DNA of 55,724 nt. Source: Okeania sp. KiyG1 (lineage in GTDB: Bacteria; Cyanobacteriota; Cyanobacteriia; Cyanobacteriales; Microcoleaceae). Positions 1 through 7,844 of the stretch are shown piece after piece. The DNA is taken from contig NZ_BLZO01000084.1 of assembly GCF_014132355.1 (NCBI RefSeq), positions 1-55,724 on the forward strand, read 5' to 3'. Under the pieces are notes generated by a model that had not been told where the DNA came from, did no database searches, and was given only the letters and a program-made list of their open reading frames with translations. The first letter of the stretch is position 1. Each line of letters starts with the position of its first letter. A program made the position numbers and the translations under genes.

Positions 1-89
1 GAAAGATTTACTGTTGAAGCAAGAGGATAAGTTTTTTGGTCGCGTCAGCGGAACGGAGTTCTATCGCTCATTATCCGGACATGATATTA

Positions 90-196
90 CATATTACAAA
101 TAAAGATTATTTTTTGTGCTTTTTTTCAGAAAATTTCTTGCCTGTTGTCTACTTCTGCAAAAAGTCTATTCTTTTTCAGAGATATCTAATAGCTCA
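90..196. repeat. Dispersed AT-rich repeat, copy A
   Basis: This stretch closely matches 39866-39997. Both have a TTTTTTGTG segment, a run of CCTGTTG-type words, then GCAAAAAGTCTATTC and a TCTAATAG end. The short open frame over it is made of repeat sequence and is not called a gene. Confidence 0.6.
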
Positions 197-242
197 AAAA
201 GTTAGCATTTTGAGCAGACAAGGGTAGAAAAATTACCAAAAA

Positions 243-332
243 ATTGGGTTTAAAGCTTCGCCCTTCTAGGGCGACTTTTTAGTTGTTTTTTTTAATAAAA
301 ATGTTATCATACTGTTAGTTCAGATAGGAATT
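243..332 (+). other. IS200/IS605-type left end
   Basis: A small hairpin (TTCGCCC, CTAG spacer, GGGCGA) lies in a GTTTAAAGC context just before a tnpB start at 333. Similar GCC...GGGCGACTTT hairpins recur at 52711-52756. IS200/IS605 elements carry subterminal hairpins rather than inverted repeats, so this is the probable left end. The exact cleavage site is not resolved. Confidence 0.5.
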
Positions 333-592
333 ATGAAAGCTAGATTTAAGTATCGTATCTATCCAACACCAGGACAAAAATACCGAGAGCGCAAAGCTAT
401 TTGGTTCGGTCCGTGTAGTTTGGAATGATAGTCTAGTTTGCTGCCAAGAAAAGTATTCTTCAGGAGAAAAGAAACCCACTAATTCAGAACTACAAAAACA
501 GTTTATCACATCTGCTAAAAAGACTGAACACAGAGAATGGTTATCAGAAGTTTCTGCTATACCATTACAGCAATCTTTGAATGATTTAAACC

Positions 593-643
593 GTAGGGGC
601 GATTTCCTGCGGAATGCTGCGCAAACGCGAATCGCCCCTACTA
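593..643. repeat. Palindromic repeat with a nested 21-mer
   Basis: The arms are GTAGGGGCGATT and AATCGCCCCTAC. Between them lies a copy of the dispersed 21-bp repeat (606-626; core GGAATGCTGCGCAAAC). The whole insertion keeps the tnpB reading frame open across 577-801. Confidence 0.75.
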
Positions 644-980
644 GGTATTTCTTGAGTTTTGTAGTAGAAATACAACCAGAAATCTTACCTCAAACTGATA
701 ATTCAGTAGGTGTGGATTTAGGTATCAAAACCTTTGCTACATTTAGTGATGGTACGAAGGTTGATGCACCAAAACCACTCAAAAACGAATTAAGAAATTA
801 AGAAAGTTAAGTAAGTCATTATCTCATAAAACTAAAGGATCTAAAAGGTATGAAAAAGCAAGGGTTAGAGTTGCTAAGTTCCATGGCAAACTGAAAGATA
901 CGCTTAACAGATTTTCTGCATAAATTATCTACTAAAATAATTCGTGAAAACCAAACAGTTGTTTTAGAAGATTTGTTTGC

Positions 981-1001
981 GTTTGCGTAGCATCCCGTAG
1001 G
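981..1001 (-). repeat. Dispersed 21-mer, reverse copy
   Basis: Reading the minus strand, it begins CCTACGGGATGC and ends TACGCAAAC. It is a diverged copy of the 21-bp repeat found at 606, 2991, 3102, 3211, 18071, 36298 and 39494. Confidence 0.6.
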
Positions 1002-1043
1002 GAAGCATCTCCGTTGGAAACGTTTCTGGTATGGTTAAGAACC

Positions 1044-1325
1044 GTAACCCACCCTCACCTCCCGGGAGGGGAGCAAGAGGGGTGGGTATCCGATTTAGGA
1101 TGGAGACAATTCAGAACATTCCTAGATGGAATTGCTGAAAAATATGGTCGTGATTTTAGAGTAATTAATCGTTGGGAACCAACATCTCAAACCTGCTCAT
1201 GCTGTGGGTTTAAAGAACACAGCAATAAATATATTAGTCGCGGGCGGGCAGTCCGAGACAAAAACGGACGTGGAGGCAAGTGTAACCCACCCCCATCCTC
1301 CCGGGAGGGGAGCAAGAGGGGTGGG
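1044..1325. repeat. Two copies of a G/C-rich palindromic repeat
   Basis: Copies at about 1044-1085 and 1266-1325 run from AACCCACCC through CCTCCCGGGAGGGG to GAGGGGTGGG. Related copies occur at 1460-1515, 36815-36840, 40052-40082, 40343-40385 and 40867-40905. They interrupt the tnpB remnant and create an apparent in-frame PPPSSREGSKRGG peptide. Confidence 0.7.
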
Positions 1326-1345
1326 TGCAGCAGCCTGTGAGACGT

Positions 1346-1409
1346 CAATCCGCCGAGGAGTTACGGCTCGGTAGAAATCCCCGTGCCTAACAGCCGGGGA
1401 GGATGTCAA
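1346..1409 (+). ncRNA. Candidate omega-RNA 3' end / IS605 right end
   Basis: Directly after the tnpB remnant are the hairpin AATCCCCGTG...CCGGGG and the end ATGTCAA. The hairpin recurs at 52383-52416 as AATCCCCGTGG...CCGGGG followed by AGTCAA. In IS605 elements the omega RNA comes from the tnpB 3' end through the right end. Its assignment here rests on position and on the shared hairpin. Confidence 0.5.
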
Positions 1410-1552
1410 AGGACTCTCATATCCGACCACATCCTCTGTAATTCCCGTGTATCCTGTCTCTCCTCCTCCACGGTCGGGGGGAGGGGCTAGGGGTGGGTTG
1501 GGAGGGGAGGGGCGAGGGGTTAGTTGTCTCCTGTCTCCTGACTCCTACCCTC

Positions 1553-1582
1553 ACCCATAAGACTTATTGAGCAAACCCTATT
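1553..1582. repeat. Isolated IS/MITE end
   Basis: The sequence GAGCAAACCCTA resembles the right terminal repeat of the 36894-37164 element (TCAGCAAACCCTAATTA). No partner end is visible nearby. Confidence 0.35.
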
Positions 1583-1597
1583 TAAGGAGATAATTTT

Positions 1598-2596
1598 GTG
1601 AAAGCTTTTGAAATTCAGGAATTTGGTAATTTAGTTTTAACAGAAAAACCACAACCACAACCAAAATTTGGAGAAGTTTTAGTCAGGGTAAAAGCAGTCT
1701 CGGTTAACTATCGAGATATTTTAATGGTCAAAGGTCTTTACCACCCCCATCTACGTTTGCCTGCTATTCCCTGTTCGGATGGAGTGGGAGAAGTTGTGTC
1801 AGTAGGAGAAGGTGTGACTAAATTTCAACCTGGAGATAGAGTCGCGGGTATTTTTATGCAGAAATGGCGATCGGGTAATTTAACTAAGGAGGGATTTAAG
1901 TCAGCTTTGGGTGGTGAAGTTGACGGAATGTTGGCAGAATATGTGGTGCTGTCTGAAGATGGTTTAGTAAGTATTCCGTCTCACTTATCTGATACAGAAG
2001 CAGCTACTTTGCCTTGCGCTGCAGTAACAGCTTGGCACGCTTTAATGGAAGCAGGTTTAAAACCAGGGGAAACAGTGTTAGTGATGGGAACAGGTGGAGT
2101 TTCTTTGTTTGCTTTACAGTTTGCAGTTATGGCAGGAGCAAGGGTGATAGCAACTTCCAGTAGTGATGAAAAGTTGGAAAGGGTAAAGCAGTTAGGTGCA
2201 TGTGATGTAATTAATTATAAGTCTGTACCGAAGTGGGAAAAACAGGTATTGGAGTTAACTGAGGGAGTTGGAGTTGATTATATTGTGGAAGTTGGTGGAG
2301 CAAATACTTTGAGTAAGTCTTTAAAAGCAGTCAAAATGGGAGGGCAAATTAGTTTAATAGGTGTATTAGCAGGAGCGCAAGCAGAATTTAATCCTTTACC
2401 TGCAGTGATGAAAGGAGTTCGGATACAAGGAATTTTTGTCGGTTCGCGCCAGATGTTTGAAGCGATGAATAAGGCCATAAATGTGAATAAATTGTATCCT
2501 GTATGCGATCGCGTTTTTCCATTTGAGTCAGCTCCAGAAGCACTAAGTTATATGGAAACAGGTTCCCATTTTGGCAAAATTACAATTCAACTTTAG
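1598..2596 (+). CDS. MDR-family NAD(P)H oxidoreductase (quinone oxidoreductase-like)
   Basis: This 332-aa protein belongs to the medium-chain dehydrogenase/reductase superfamily. The N-terminal GroES-like half contains VNYRDIL and CSDGVGEVVSVGEGVTKFQPGDRV. The Rossmann half contains VMGTGGVSLFALQFAVMAG, then ATSSSDEKLERVKQLGA. The usual catalytic-zinc cysteine and the four-Cys structural zinc lobe are missing, so a zinc-free quinone-oxidoreductase-like enzyme is more likely than an alcohol dehydrogenase. The start is GTG at 1598, placed by the AAGGAGA Shine-Dalgarno at 1584-1590. It ends 9 nt before a second MDR gene, now broken, so the two probably formed a tandem operon. The substrate is unknown. 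Confidence 0.9.
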   Translation: MKAFEIQEFGNLVLTEKPQPQPKFGEVLVRVKAVSVNYRDILMVKGLYHPHLRLPAIPCSDGVGEVVSVGEGVTKFQPGDRVAGIFMQKWRSGNLTKEGFKSALGGEVDGMLAEYVVLSEDGLVSIPSHLSDTEAATLPCAAVTAWHALMEAGLKPGETVLVMGTGGVSLFALQFAVMAGARVIATSSSDEKLERVKQLGACDVINYKSVPKWEKQVLELTEGVGVDYIVEVGGANTLSKSLKAVKMGGQISLIGVLAGAQAEFNPLPAVMKGVRIQGIFVGSRQMFEAMNKAINVNKLYPVCDRVFPFESAPEALSYMETGSHFGKITIQL

Positions 2597-2990
2597 GAGA
2601 GAAAAATGAAAGCATTGGTATTAGAAAAACCAGGAATTCCTGATAGTTTACTTATGGCAGAAATGCCCTTACCACAGCCAGAAGTAGATGAAATTAGGGT
2701 AAAAGTCCATGGGGTCGGGTTAAACCCTGTTGACTATAAAGTGGCTGCTTCTGGGTCTTCGAGGTGGAGCATTAACTTAATCAGAGAATAACGATATAAT
2801 AGCTTTAAAAGCATACTATTTAGACTGGCTGCACTCACGCATACATGAAATCCATGATTAACAAAGCTCAAACTTAATAATAAACAGAAAACTCTGATGG
2901 CTCAACACGCGGGCTACTCTCGATGGTGCTATAACTGGGGTAAAAGGTCTGTGGAATGCTGCATACATTGATGGTTACAAACCCAATGCT

Positions 2991-3011
2991 TCCTGCGGAA
3001 TGCTGCGCAAA
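2991..3011 (+). repeat. 21-bp dispersed repeat in tnpB
   Basis: It reads TCCTGCGGAATGC followed by TGCGCAAA. It inserts seven residues (SCGMLRK) between GYKPNA and RKLREVF of TnpB without changing frame. Confidence 0.75.
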
Positions 3012-3101
3012 CGTAAGCTTAGAGAAGTATTTACTAATCACACAAAACCACTTTATCCTTGGATGAAAAACTTGTCATCTAAAGTTTATCAATATGCTTT
3101 T

Positions 3102-3122
3102 CCTTCGGAATGCTGCGCAAAC
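3102..3122 (+). repeat. 21-bp dispersed repeat in tnpB
   Basis: It begins CCTTCGGAATGC and ends TGCGCAAAC. It adds seven codons (PSECCAN) between YQYAF and INLGEAFKRFF, and the frame is preserved. Confidence 0.8.
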
Positions 3123-3210
3123 ATTAACTTGGGTGAAGCATTTAAGAGGTTCTTCCAAGGGTCCTTGTAAACGCCCAAAATTTAAGAAGAAGGGTAAATC
3201 TGATTCTTTT

Positions 3211-3231
3211 CCTTCGGAATGCTTCGCAAAC
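3211..3231 (+). repeat. 21-bp dispersed repeat in tnpB
   Basis: It begins CCTTCGGAATGC and ends TTCGCAAAC. It adds PSECFAN between KGKSDSF and TIDNCGKP, and the frame is preserved. Confidence 0.8.
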
Positions 3232-3474
3232 ACAATTGATAATTGTGGAAAGCCAATAGAGTTAAACGGATGGAGCCACAAGTTACCTTTTATTGGTATT
3301 GTCAAAACTTATGAACCTATTGAGGCAACAGTAAAAAAAATAACTATTAGCAGGCAAGCAGGAGATTGGTATATTAGCTGTGTGCGACTCGTTGGCTAGT
3401 AAAAATCGCCGTAATGCAGGTATAGCAAGCCTTTTAAGTCAAGACATGATGTAAAAACATCGACTTGAAAAACT

Positions 3475-3511
3475 CAGTAGATGGAAAAGTTTTTATTCAA
3501 CAGCGATCGCT
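3475..3511 (+). repeat. Left terminal inverted repeat (37 bp)
   Basis: An exact reverse complement of 4909-4945. The outer end is CAGTAGATGG and the inner end is GCGATCGCT. Confidence 0.93.
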
Positions 3512-3735
3512 CAAAATTTAGTATTTTTTAATACAAAAATTTCAGGGAGTGACGGCTAATGAATTAGTAAAACTTATCATCGGATTCAGCAAAATATTGT
3601 TGTTATCAACCTGATGGAAGATAAATTGCATCAACAACATGGTAAAATTTATCAATAGACTGTTTAAGAAAAGCTAACATCTGTTTAAAAGTAAAGATTT
3701 CTTGATAAATTAATCTGCCTCCACGTCTGGTTGAA

Positions 3736-4752
3736 CTAACTTTTTGCGCCTAGGAGATTGACCCAGATATTAACAAGAAGAAAGGAAATTCCTAGTAATA
3801 GTAATCTAATGATTGGCTTTTTATTAGTGGTTTTAATACGACAGATATTTTTAATTCTATAGCTGCTCTCAATCCCAAAACGTTTTCGGTAATCAGTCTG
3901 AATATAATTTAAGCTAACATCAGCTTTATAGACAACATAGACTAAATATTCAAGGCCATATTTATTTCTTTTTCCTTTCCTATATTTAACAATTATCCAG
4001 AGATCAAAGGTGACATAATCATCCAGACTTTTTTTCATGGTATAAGTCGTTTGATAACTTTTTCTCCCTTGAAGAAACTGATTAATTCCTCCTTGCTTAC
4101 CCCGTCTGATTGCTGGCATAATAAAAGGAATATTTAAAGCTTTTAAGCATCGAATCACAGAAATACTAAAAACCTCTGTCTAAATAAAGAGTTTTAATTT
4201 TAATTTTTAGCGGTTCAATAAAAGCTAATAAATAAGTGATAATTGCTACATTTGTGTCTTGACAACGAATACCTTTGATGGCTAAGGTAAGACGTTTTCC
4301 TTTTTTTAAAACATATAGACTAGCATAAGCATAAAAGGAACAAGTCCCCGCCATACGCTTGACTTCTATAGATATAAGGTTTTTCTTCTTCTGTAGGATT
4401 CCCACACTGAAGGAATCAAGTTTAAGTCGATAGCAAATTTCAGTTTACCTTTTTTGATTCCTGGTAATTTTCGACTTCTTAAAGCTGAGTTAATTTGAAC
4501 TTCTAACTCTTCAAAATTATCAATCTTGTCTAAATGATACCTAATATTTTTACCAGAAGGGGATTTCTTTAAGATTTTAGATGTGTTTTCAATACTATCA
4601 CAGTTACTGGCTGCTCTTACTAATATTTGGAAGAGGTCTGATGAACTAAAAGCCCCTTGTGTTGATAGGGGAATATATTCGGTTAAACAATTAATGGTTT
4701 CTTGCAAGGTTTCTGATTCACTTAAAAGAATCTGATTTTCAACTTTAGCCAA
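3736..4752 (-). pseudogene. ISH3-like DDE transposase, two frameshifts
   Basis: Three consecutive minus-strand frames make one transposase: 4752-4366, 4405-4166 and 4158-3736. Candidate catalytic residues are D in KFAIDLNLIPSV, D in TLYLDRGF and E in KRFGIESSYR. Expected family segments are visible, such as GTCSFYAYASLYV and IPFIMPAIRRGKQGG. The frame changes near 4400 and 4165 would inactivate it, although the perfect terminal repeats suggest recent mobility. Confidence 0.8.
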
Positions 4753-4908
4753 AATTTCAACTTTTATCAGAATTTACTATCTTATATTTTAGCTTTTCTA
4801 TTACTTTTTTGCTCTTCTGTTTTGGTTTGACTAATTAACATAAGTAAATCTTATTAATTTGCCTAGATTAGAACTTATGTATTGAGTAAAAGCTCCCTTT
4901 TTTGGTTT

Positions 4909-4945
4909 AGCGATCGCTGTTGAATAAAAACTTTTCCATCTACTG
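4909..4945 (-). repeat. Right terminal inverted repeat (37 bp)
   Basis: An exact reverse complement of 3475-3511, followed by the AAACT target duplication at 4946-4950. Confidence 0.93.
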
Positions 4946-5451
4946 AAACTCTTATGACCTTGTAGGTGAGATTCCTACTGCCTCGTTGTTGGGTTGACAG
5001 CATAAGCCACAAGGTAGAGACTGAACATCAATCCCTGAAGCTGGCTTAAATGGGGTTAAAGCTTTAACTACCAAATAAGTGAGACCCCTAGCAAAGGCTG
5101 ACAAGTGGACGAACAGGAAGGCAATCTAAACTCTCGTCAGATACAGCCATTCCAAAGGTAGCTATGGAATGTAGGACAAAAGTCAGGGGGTCAATGGATA
5201 ATCTTATTGCAGCTGAGATTATCAACAACCATACCGAATCCTCCGAGGGATTTTGCCTCACTAAATCAGTCGCAATAAAGGCATAAGGGAACGAGAAAAC
5301 CTCTTTAAGACACCTAAGAATACAGGTCGATTAACGAAGGTGCGCCATTCAAGGTCAATCTGCACAACGGTTGCAGGTCTTAAGGAGAGTAGGATTAGGT
5401 CCCAAGGTGGAATTTTAAGGATGTACCCATGACAAGGGACGTTTAGGAGAG

Positions 5452-5487
5452 GAGCCGATTTGGAGGTGAAAGTCTCACGTCCGGTTC
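5452..5487 (+). ncRNA. Group II intron domain V
   Basis: The lower stem pairs GAGCCG with CGGTTC around a GAAA-capped upper helix (GGTGAAAGTC). This is the signature of the catalytic domain V. Domain VI and the AAC 3' end follow within 56 nt. Confidence 0.88.
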
Positions 5488-6128
5488 TGAAGACGAGCAG
5501 ACCCTATAAAGGATTACCCGGAAATGGGTTTGCTTAGTTTAACAGCTTTGAATTTCATCCTCACACCATACCCAAAAAAACTGATGTTATCGGTGTAGAT
5601 TTAGGTGTAAAAACCTTAGCTACTTTAAGTGATGGCAAGGTGTTTCCTAGTATCAAACCATATAGAAAAGCTGAGAAAAAACTGACTAAGTTGCAACGTC
5701 AAGTTAGTAGAAAAGTCAAGTATTCAAATAATTGGTACAAAGCTGTAATCAAGTTAGCGATCGCAGCATAGACGAGTAGCTAATATCCGCAAAGATGCAC
5801 TTGATAAACTGACAACTTACGCAAGCTTTGAACCACGGCAGTGTTGTCATTGAAGTATGACAATGTGTCTGGAATGCTAGCCAACCATAGGCTAGCTAAA
5901 TCAGTTAGCAGATAGTGGTTTTATGAGTTTCACCAGACAGCTTAAATACAAGTGCCAATGGTACGGAAGTGAATTAGTAGTAGTAGATAGATTCTTTCCA
6001 TCATCAAAGACTTGTTCTAACTGTGGTCATGTTCAAGACATGCCCTTGCATCTGAGAACTTATGACTGCAAGAAGTGTGGGTTGTCAATCTTCGCCAAGA
6101 TTTAAACGCAAGTATAAATTTGAGAGAT

Positions 6129-6185
6129 GCGGTCGGTTTGCTCCGCAACGCTAACGCGTTTCGCTCTAGCGTTGCGAAGCAAACG
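6129..6185. repeat. Imperfect palindromic repeat in tnpB 3' end
   Basis: The arms are CGGTTTGCTCCGCAACGCTA and TAGCGTTGCGAAGCAAACG. It lies between LRDAVG and TVNACG of TnpB and keeps that frame open. Confidence 0.7.
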
Positions 6186-6219
6186 ACCGTGAATGCCTGT
6201 GGATGAGTAACCGCCGACG

Positions 6220-6247
6220 GTAGGGACGTTGCATGCAACGTCCCTAC
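6220..6247. repeat. Perfect 28-bp palindrome
   Basis: GTAGGGACGTTGCA joined to its exact reverse complement. Related copies are at 25290-25318, 37245-37272, 37388-37420 and 40513-40541, with varying centres. Confidence 0.85.
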
Positions 6248-6548
6248 AGCAGGAAGTAAACCTCAATTTGTAACGCTATGTAACGCTTTGTATCAGTTTT
6301 ATAGAGCAGTTATCCATTTATTTTGGGGTTAGATGTGGCGGGAGTTATCGTTTAAAAGGCCGTCATGTCCGGGGTAAAATAGTTGCTAAAGTTGCAGAAT
6401 AAAGTGTATTAGAGAAAAAAATACCTTTATAATATCATATCCTGATAATAGGGCGATGAAAAAAAATAAAGTTCCATATTTCAAGCCTCTGAATTCAGGC
6501 AAAGATACTGATAACTGATAACTGATAACTGAAATGACTCCTGACTCC

Positions 6549-7142
6549 TTAGAGATTACATTCTTGAACTTTAGAATATAATATCCGACGCAAACGTTTA
6601 GTAATCATAAATTCGGGAATATTCACAGTAGCATCTAGCTCTCTTAAAGCTATTGGCAAATGACCTTGAGGAGCATTTTCTGAAAAATTTAACTGCTCAT
6701 ATTTTTTCCATTTTCTGGCTTTTCTCCAACCTAATTGGTCACCGAATAGTTGGTAACTTTGTGGGTCGTATGCTTCCAAGTCATTGCCAGTTTCTAAGTA
6801 AATTGACATTTGAATACTAAGACCAAATTTATCTTCAGAATATTTCCGCCATAGTCTATCTATATTGCTAATTTCTTCACAAGAAATTTTTTCTTTTATT
6901 GCTCTTGTATTGATACCTCCTCCTCTCTTTCTTTGAGTTAAAGTTAAAATCAAATCGTATGTTTCTTCGTCTGCTTCTTGCCATTTATTATCTGCTAACA
7001 GATTTTCTAACTTAGCATAAGGAGAATTTTCTTGCTCTGGTGAAGTAATAGTTTGAGATTGAGAAATATCTGATTTATTGTGGGTTAATATTTCTAGATT
7101 ATTAGAGTTCGCTAATGATGGGAGTGCTGCGAAAAAATCCAT
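6549..7142 (-). CDS. GUN4-domain protein
   Basis: This 197-aa protein has a GUN4 domain from about residue 42 to 190. It contains YAKLENLLADNKWQEADEETYDLIL, then IDRLWRKYSEDKFGLSIQMSIYLE, FGDQLGWRKARKWKKYEQLNF and PQGHLPIAL. GUN4 domains bind porphyrins; the classical member stimulates Mg-chelatase. This protein has a poorly conserved N-terminus and an unusual KRGGGINTRAIKEKI loop, and it is not next to tetrapyrrole genes. A sensory or accessory role is therefore as likely as one in chlorophyll synthesis. No clear signal peptide. Confidence 0.88.
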   Translation of the reverse strand: MDFFAALPSLANSNNLEILTHNKSDISQSQTITSPEQENSPYAKLENLLADNKWQEADEETYDLILTLTQRKRGGGINTRAIKEKISCEEISNIDRLWRKYSEDKFGLSIQMSIYLETGNDLEAYDPQSYQLFGDQLGWRKARKWKKYEQLNFSENAPQGHLPIALRELDATVNIPEFMITKRLRRILYSKVQECNL

Positions 7143-7844
7143 AATAAAATAGTTAAATTTTTTAATTTATACTTAATCATAAATTAACCTCCAAATTATT
7201 TATCATCATATTCTATAATTTATTCAATATATAGTAATCCTATTTAATGAAAATTTTAGAGAAAATATATTGGAATTAGCAGCCAACCCCTAAATATTTA
7301 GACTAAAATCCTCTGAATGCTTACAAATCCTCCTCTGAGATAGAGGGGGACTAATACCAATTTGAAAAAAGAATGTTACGAATAGTAAGAGGAATAAAAA
7401 GACAAATGCAGGATATGTCCTTTGACAAAAGAATGATTTATGACCTAAAAAATGGTATTAAAGCTATTAATTATGACTCCTGACTCCTGACTCCTGACTC
7501 CTAAGAAATATCCTAGCTATTTGTAGCAAATATTTATCAATTTGGTATAAGTTACGATAAACATTATCATACATTTTTAAATTGACTAACTTTTTGAAGT
7601 CAAATAATCGTAACCATTCAGCTATTAATAATAAAGTTTAAGGCGTTTCAGCAACATCAAGTTGAATTTTGCTTTAACTTATCAATCGCTTTTACCGAAA
7701 AATCGTGGTCTAAAGACTGCCCTTTTAAGGAGATAAAAAAAAAGAGAATTCCGTATTTTAAGCATCCTTATTACAGAGGTATTGATAACTGATAACTGAT
7801 AACTGAAATTACCTCCTACAAAGCAATAGCTGATAGCTGATAGC
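7143..7844. other. Intergenic, short repeats only
   Basis: No gene is supported. It holds a run of GACTCCT words (about 7474-7502), an IS605-like end fragment (7690-7735, GGTCTAAAG...CCCTTTTAAGGAG) and a GATAACTGATAACTGA run (about 7785-7805). Confidence 0.6.

Larger units (their letters stand above)
333..1345 (+). pseudogene. tnpB: Degraded tnpB, IS200/IS605 family (copy 1)
   Basis: Remains of an RNA-guided TnpB nuclease. It starts MKARFKYRIYPTPGQ and shifts frame almost at once. A middle block (577-801) carries the first RuvC motif, GVDLGIKTFATFSDGTKV. A later block (about 1085-1250) reads ISDLGWRQF-like, then INRWEPTSQTCSCCG, half of the zinc finger. Several frameshifts and stops separate the blocks. 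Palindromic repeats (593-645, 1044-1085, 1266-1325) and a reverse 21-mer (981-1001) sit inside it. No tnpA is present. It cannot make a full protein. Confidence 0.85.
3475..4945 (-). mobile_element. ISH3-like insertion sequence inside the intron
   Basis: This 1471-bp element has perfect 37-bp terminal inverted repeats (3475-3511 and 4909-4945). They begin CAGTAGATGGAAAAG and contain a HIP1 octamer. It is flanked by a 5-bp direct duplication, AAACT (3470-3474 and 4946-4950). One transposase gene on the minus strand is broken by frameshifts. The 5-bp duplication and the D-D-E layout fit the ISH3 group of the IS4 superfamily. That assignment comes from memory of motifs, not from a search. Confidence 0.88.
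3382..5543 (+). mobile_element. Group II intron, ORF-less, interrupted by an IS
   Basis: The 5' end is GTGCGACTCG, matching the group II GUGYG consensus. The 3' end is TTTAAC (AY terminus). Domain V lies at 5452-5487 and domain VI follows at about 5491-5543. Joining 3381 to 5544 restores tnpB exactly in frame: GDWYISC then SFEFHPH. Subtracting the IS and its duplication leaves about 686 nt of ribozyme with no reverse transcriptase frame. Such an intron would need a maturase from elsewhere to move or splice efficiently. Compact ORF-less introns are known from Trichodesmium-like genomes. Confidence 0.88.
2880..6215 (+). pseudogene. tnpB: tnpB (copy 2), split by a group II intron and frameshifted
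   Basis: The N-terminal part reads QHAGYSRWCYNWG, then (frameshifted) GLWNAAYIDGYKPN, KLREVFTNHTKPLYPWM, SKVYQYAF, CKRPKFKKKGKSDSF and QAGDWYISC, up to 3381. After the intron it resumes in the same frame at 5544 with SFEFHPHTIPKKTDVIGVDLGVKTLATLSDG (first RuvC aspartate). It shifts frame again near 5765-5820 and 5870. It then reads SSKTCSNCGHVQ...YDCKKCGLSI (zinc finger) and NASINLRDA (third RuvC region). The C-terminus TVNACGDES follows a palindrome insertion. At least three frameshifts make it inactive. Confidence 0.85.
2770..6310 (+). mobile_element. IS200/IS605-family insertion carrying nested elements
   Basis: The boundaries are inferred from where the oxidoreductase coding sequence breaks (WS at about 2769) and resumes (YPFILG at about 6311). 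The element holds a tnpB without tnpA. It contains a group II intron at 3382-5543, which in turn contains an IS at 3475-4945. Removing the intron and IS leaves about 1.38 kb, a normal size for a tnpB-only IS605 element. No target duplication was seen, as expected for this family. Confidence 0.75.
2606..6402 (+). pseudogene. Second MDR oxidoreductase, interrupted and internally deleted
   Basis: The N-terminal part (2606 to about 2769) reads MKALVLEKPG through GLNPVDYKVAASG. The gene resumes at about 6311 with YPFILGLDVAGVI, which is the expected continuation. It then jumps to a C-terminal tail, LKGRHVRGKIVAKVAE, with a stop at 6400-6402. The central Rossmann domain has been deleted. A GGAGAG ribosome binding site precedes the ATG. 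About 3.5 kb of nested mobile DNA separates the two parts. Confidence 0.85.

Noticed and set aside
36-227. 63-aa gene at the window start
   Set aside because: The sequence is a dispersed repeat also present at 39866-39996.
1014-1340. 108-aa gene starting at 1014
   Set aside because: It is the decayed 3' part of tnpB copy 1 joined to palindromic repeat translations.
3094-3399. Independent 101-aa gene
   Set aside because: It is a TnpB fragment read through a repeat and an intron start. The apparent start codon lies out of the TnpB frame.
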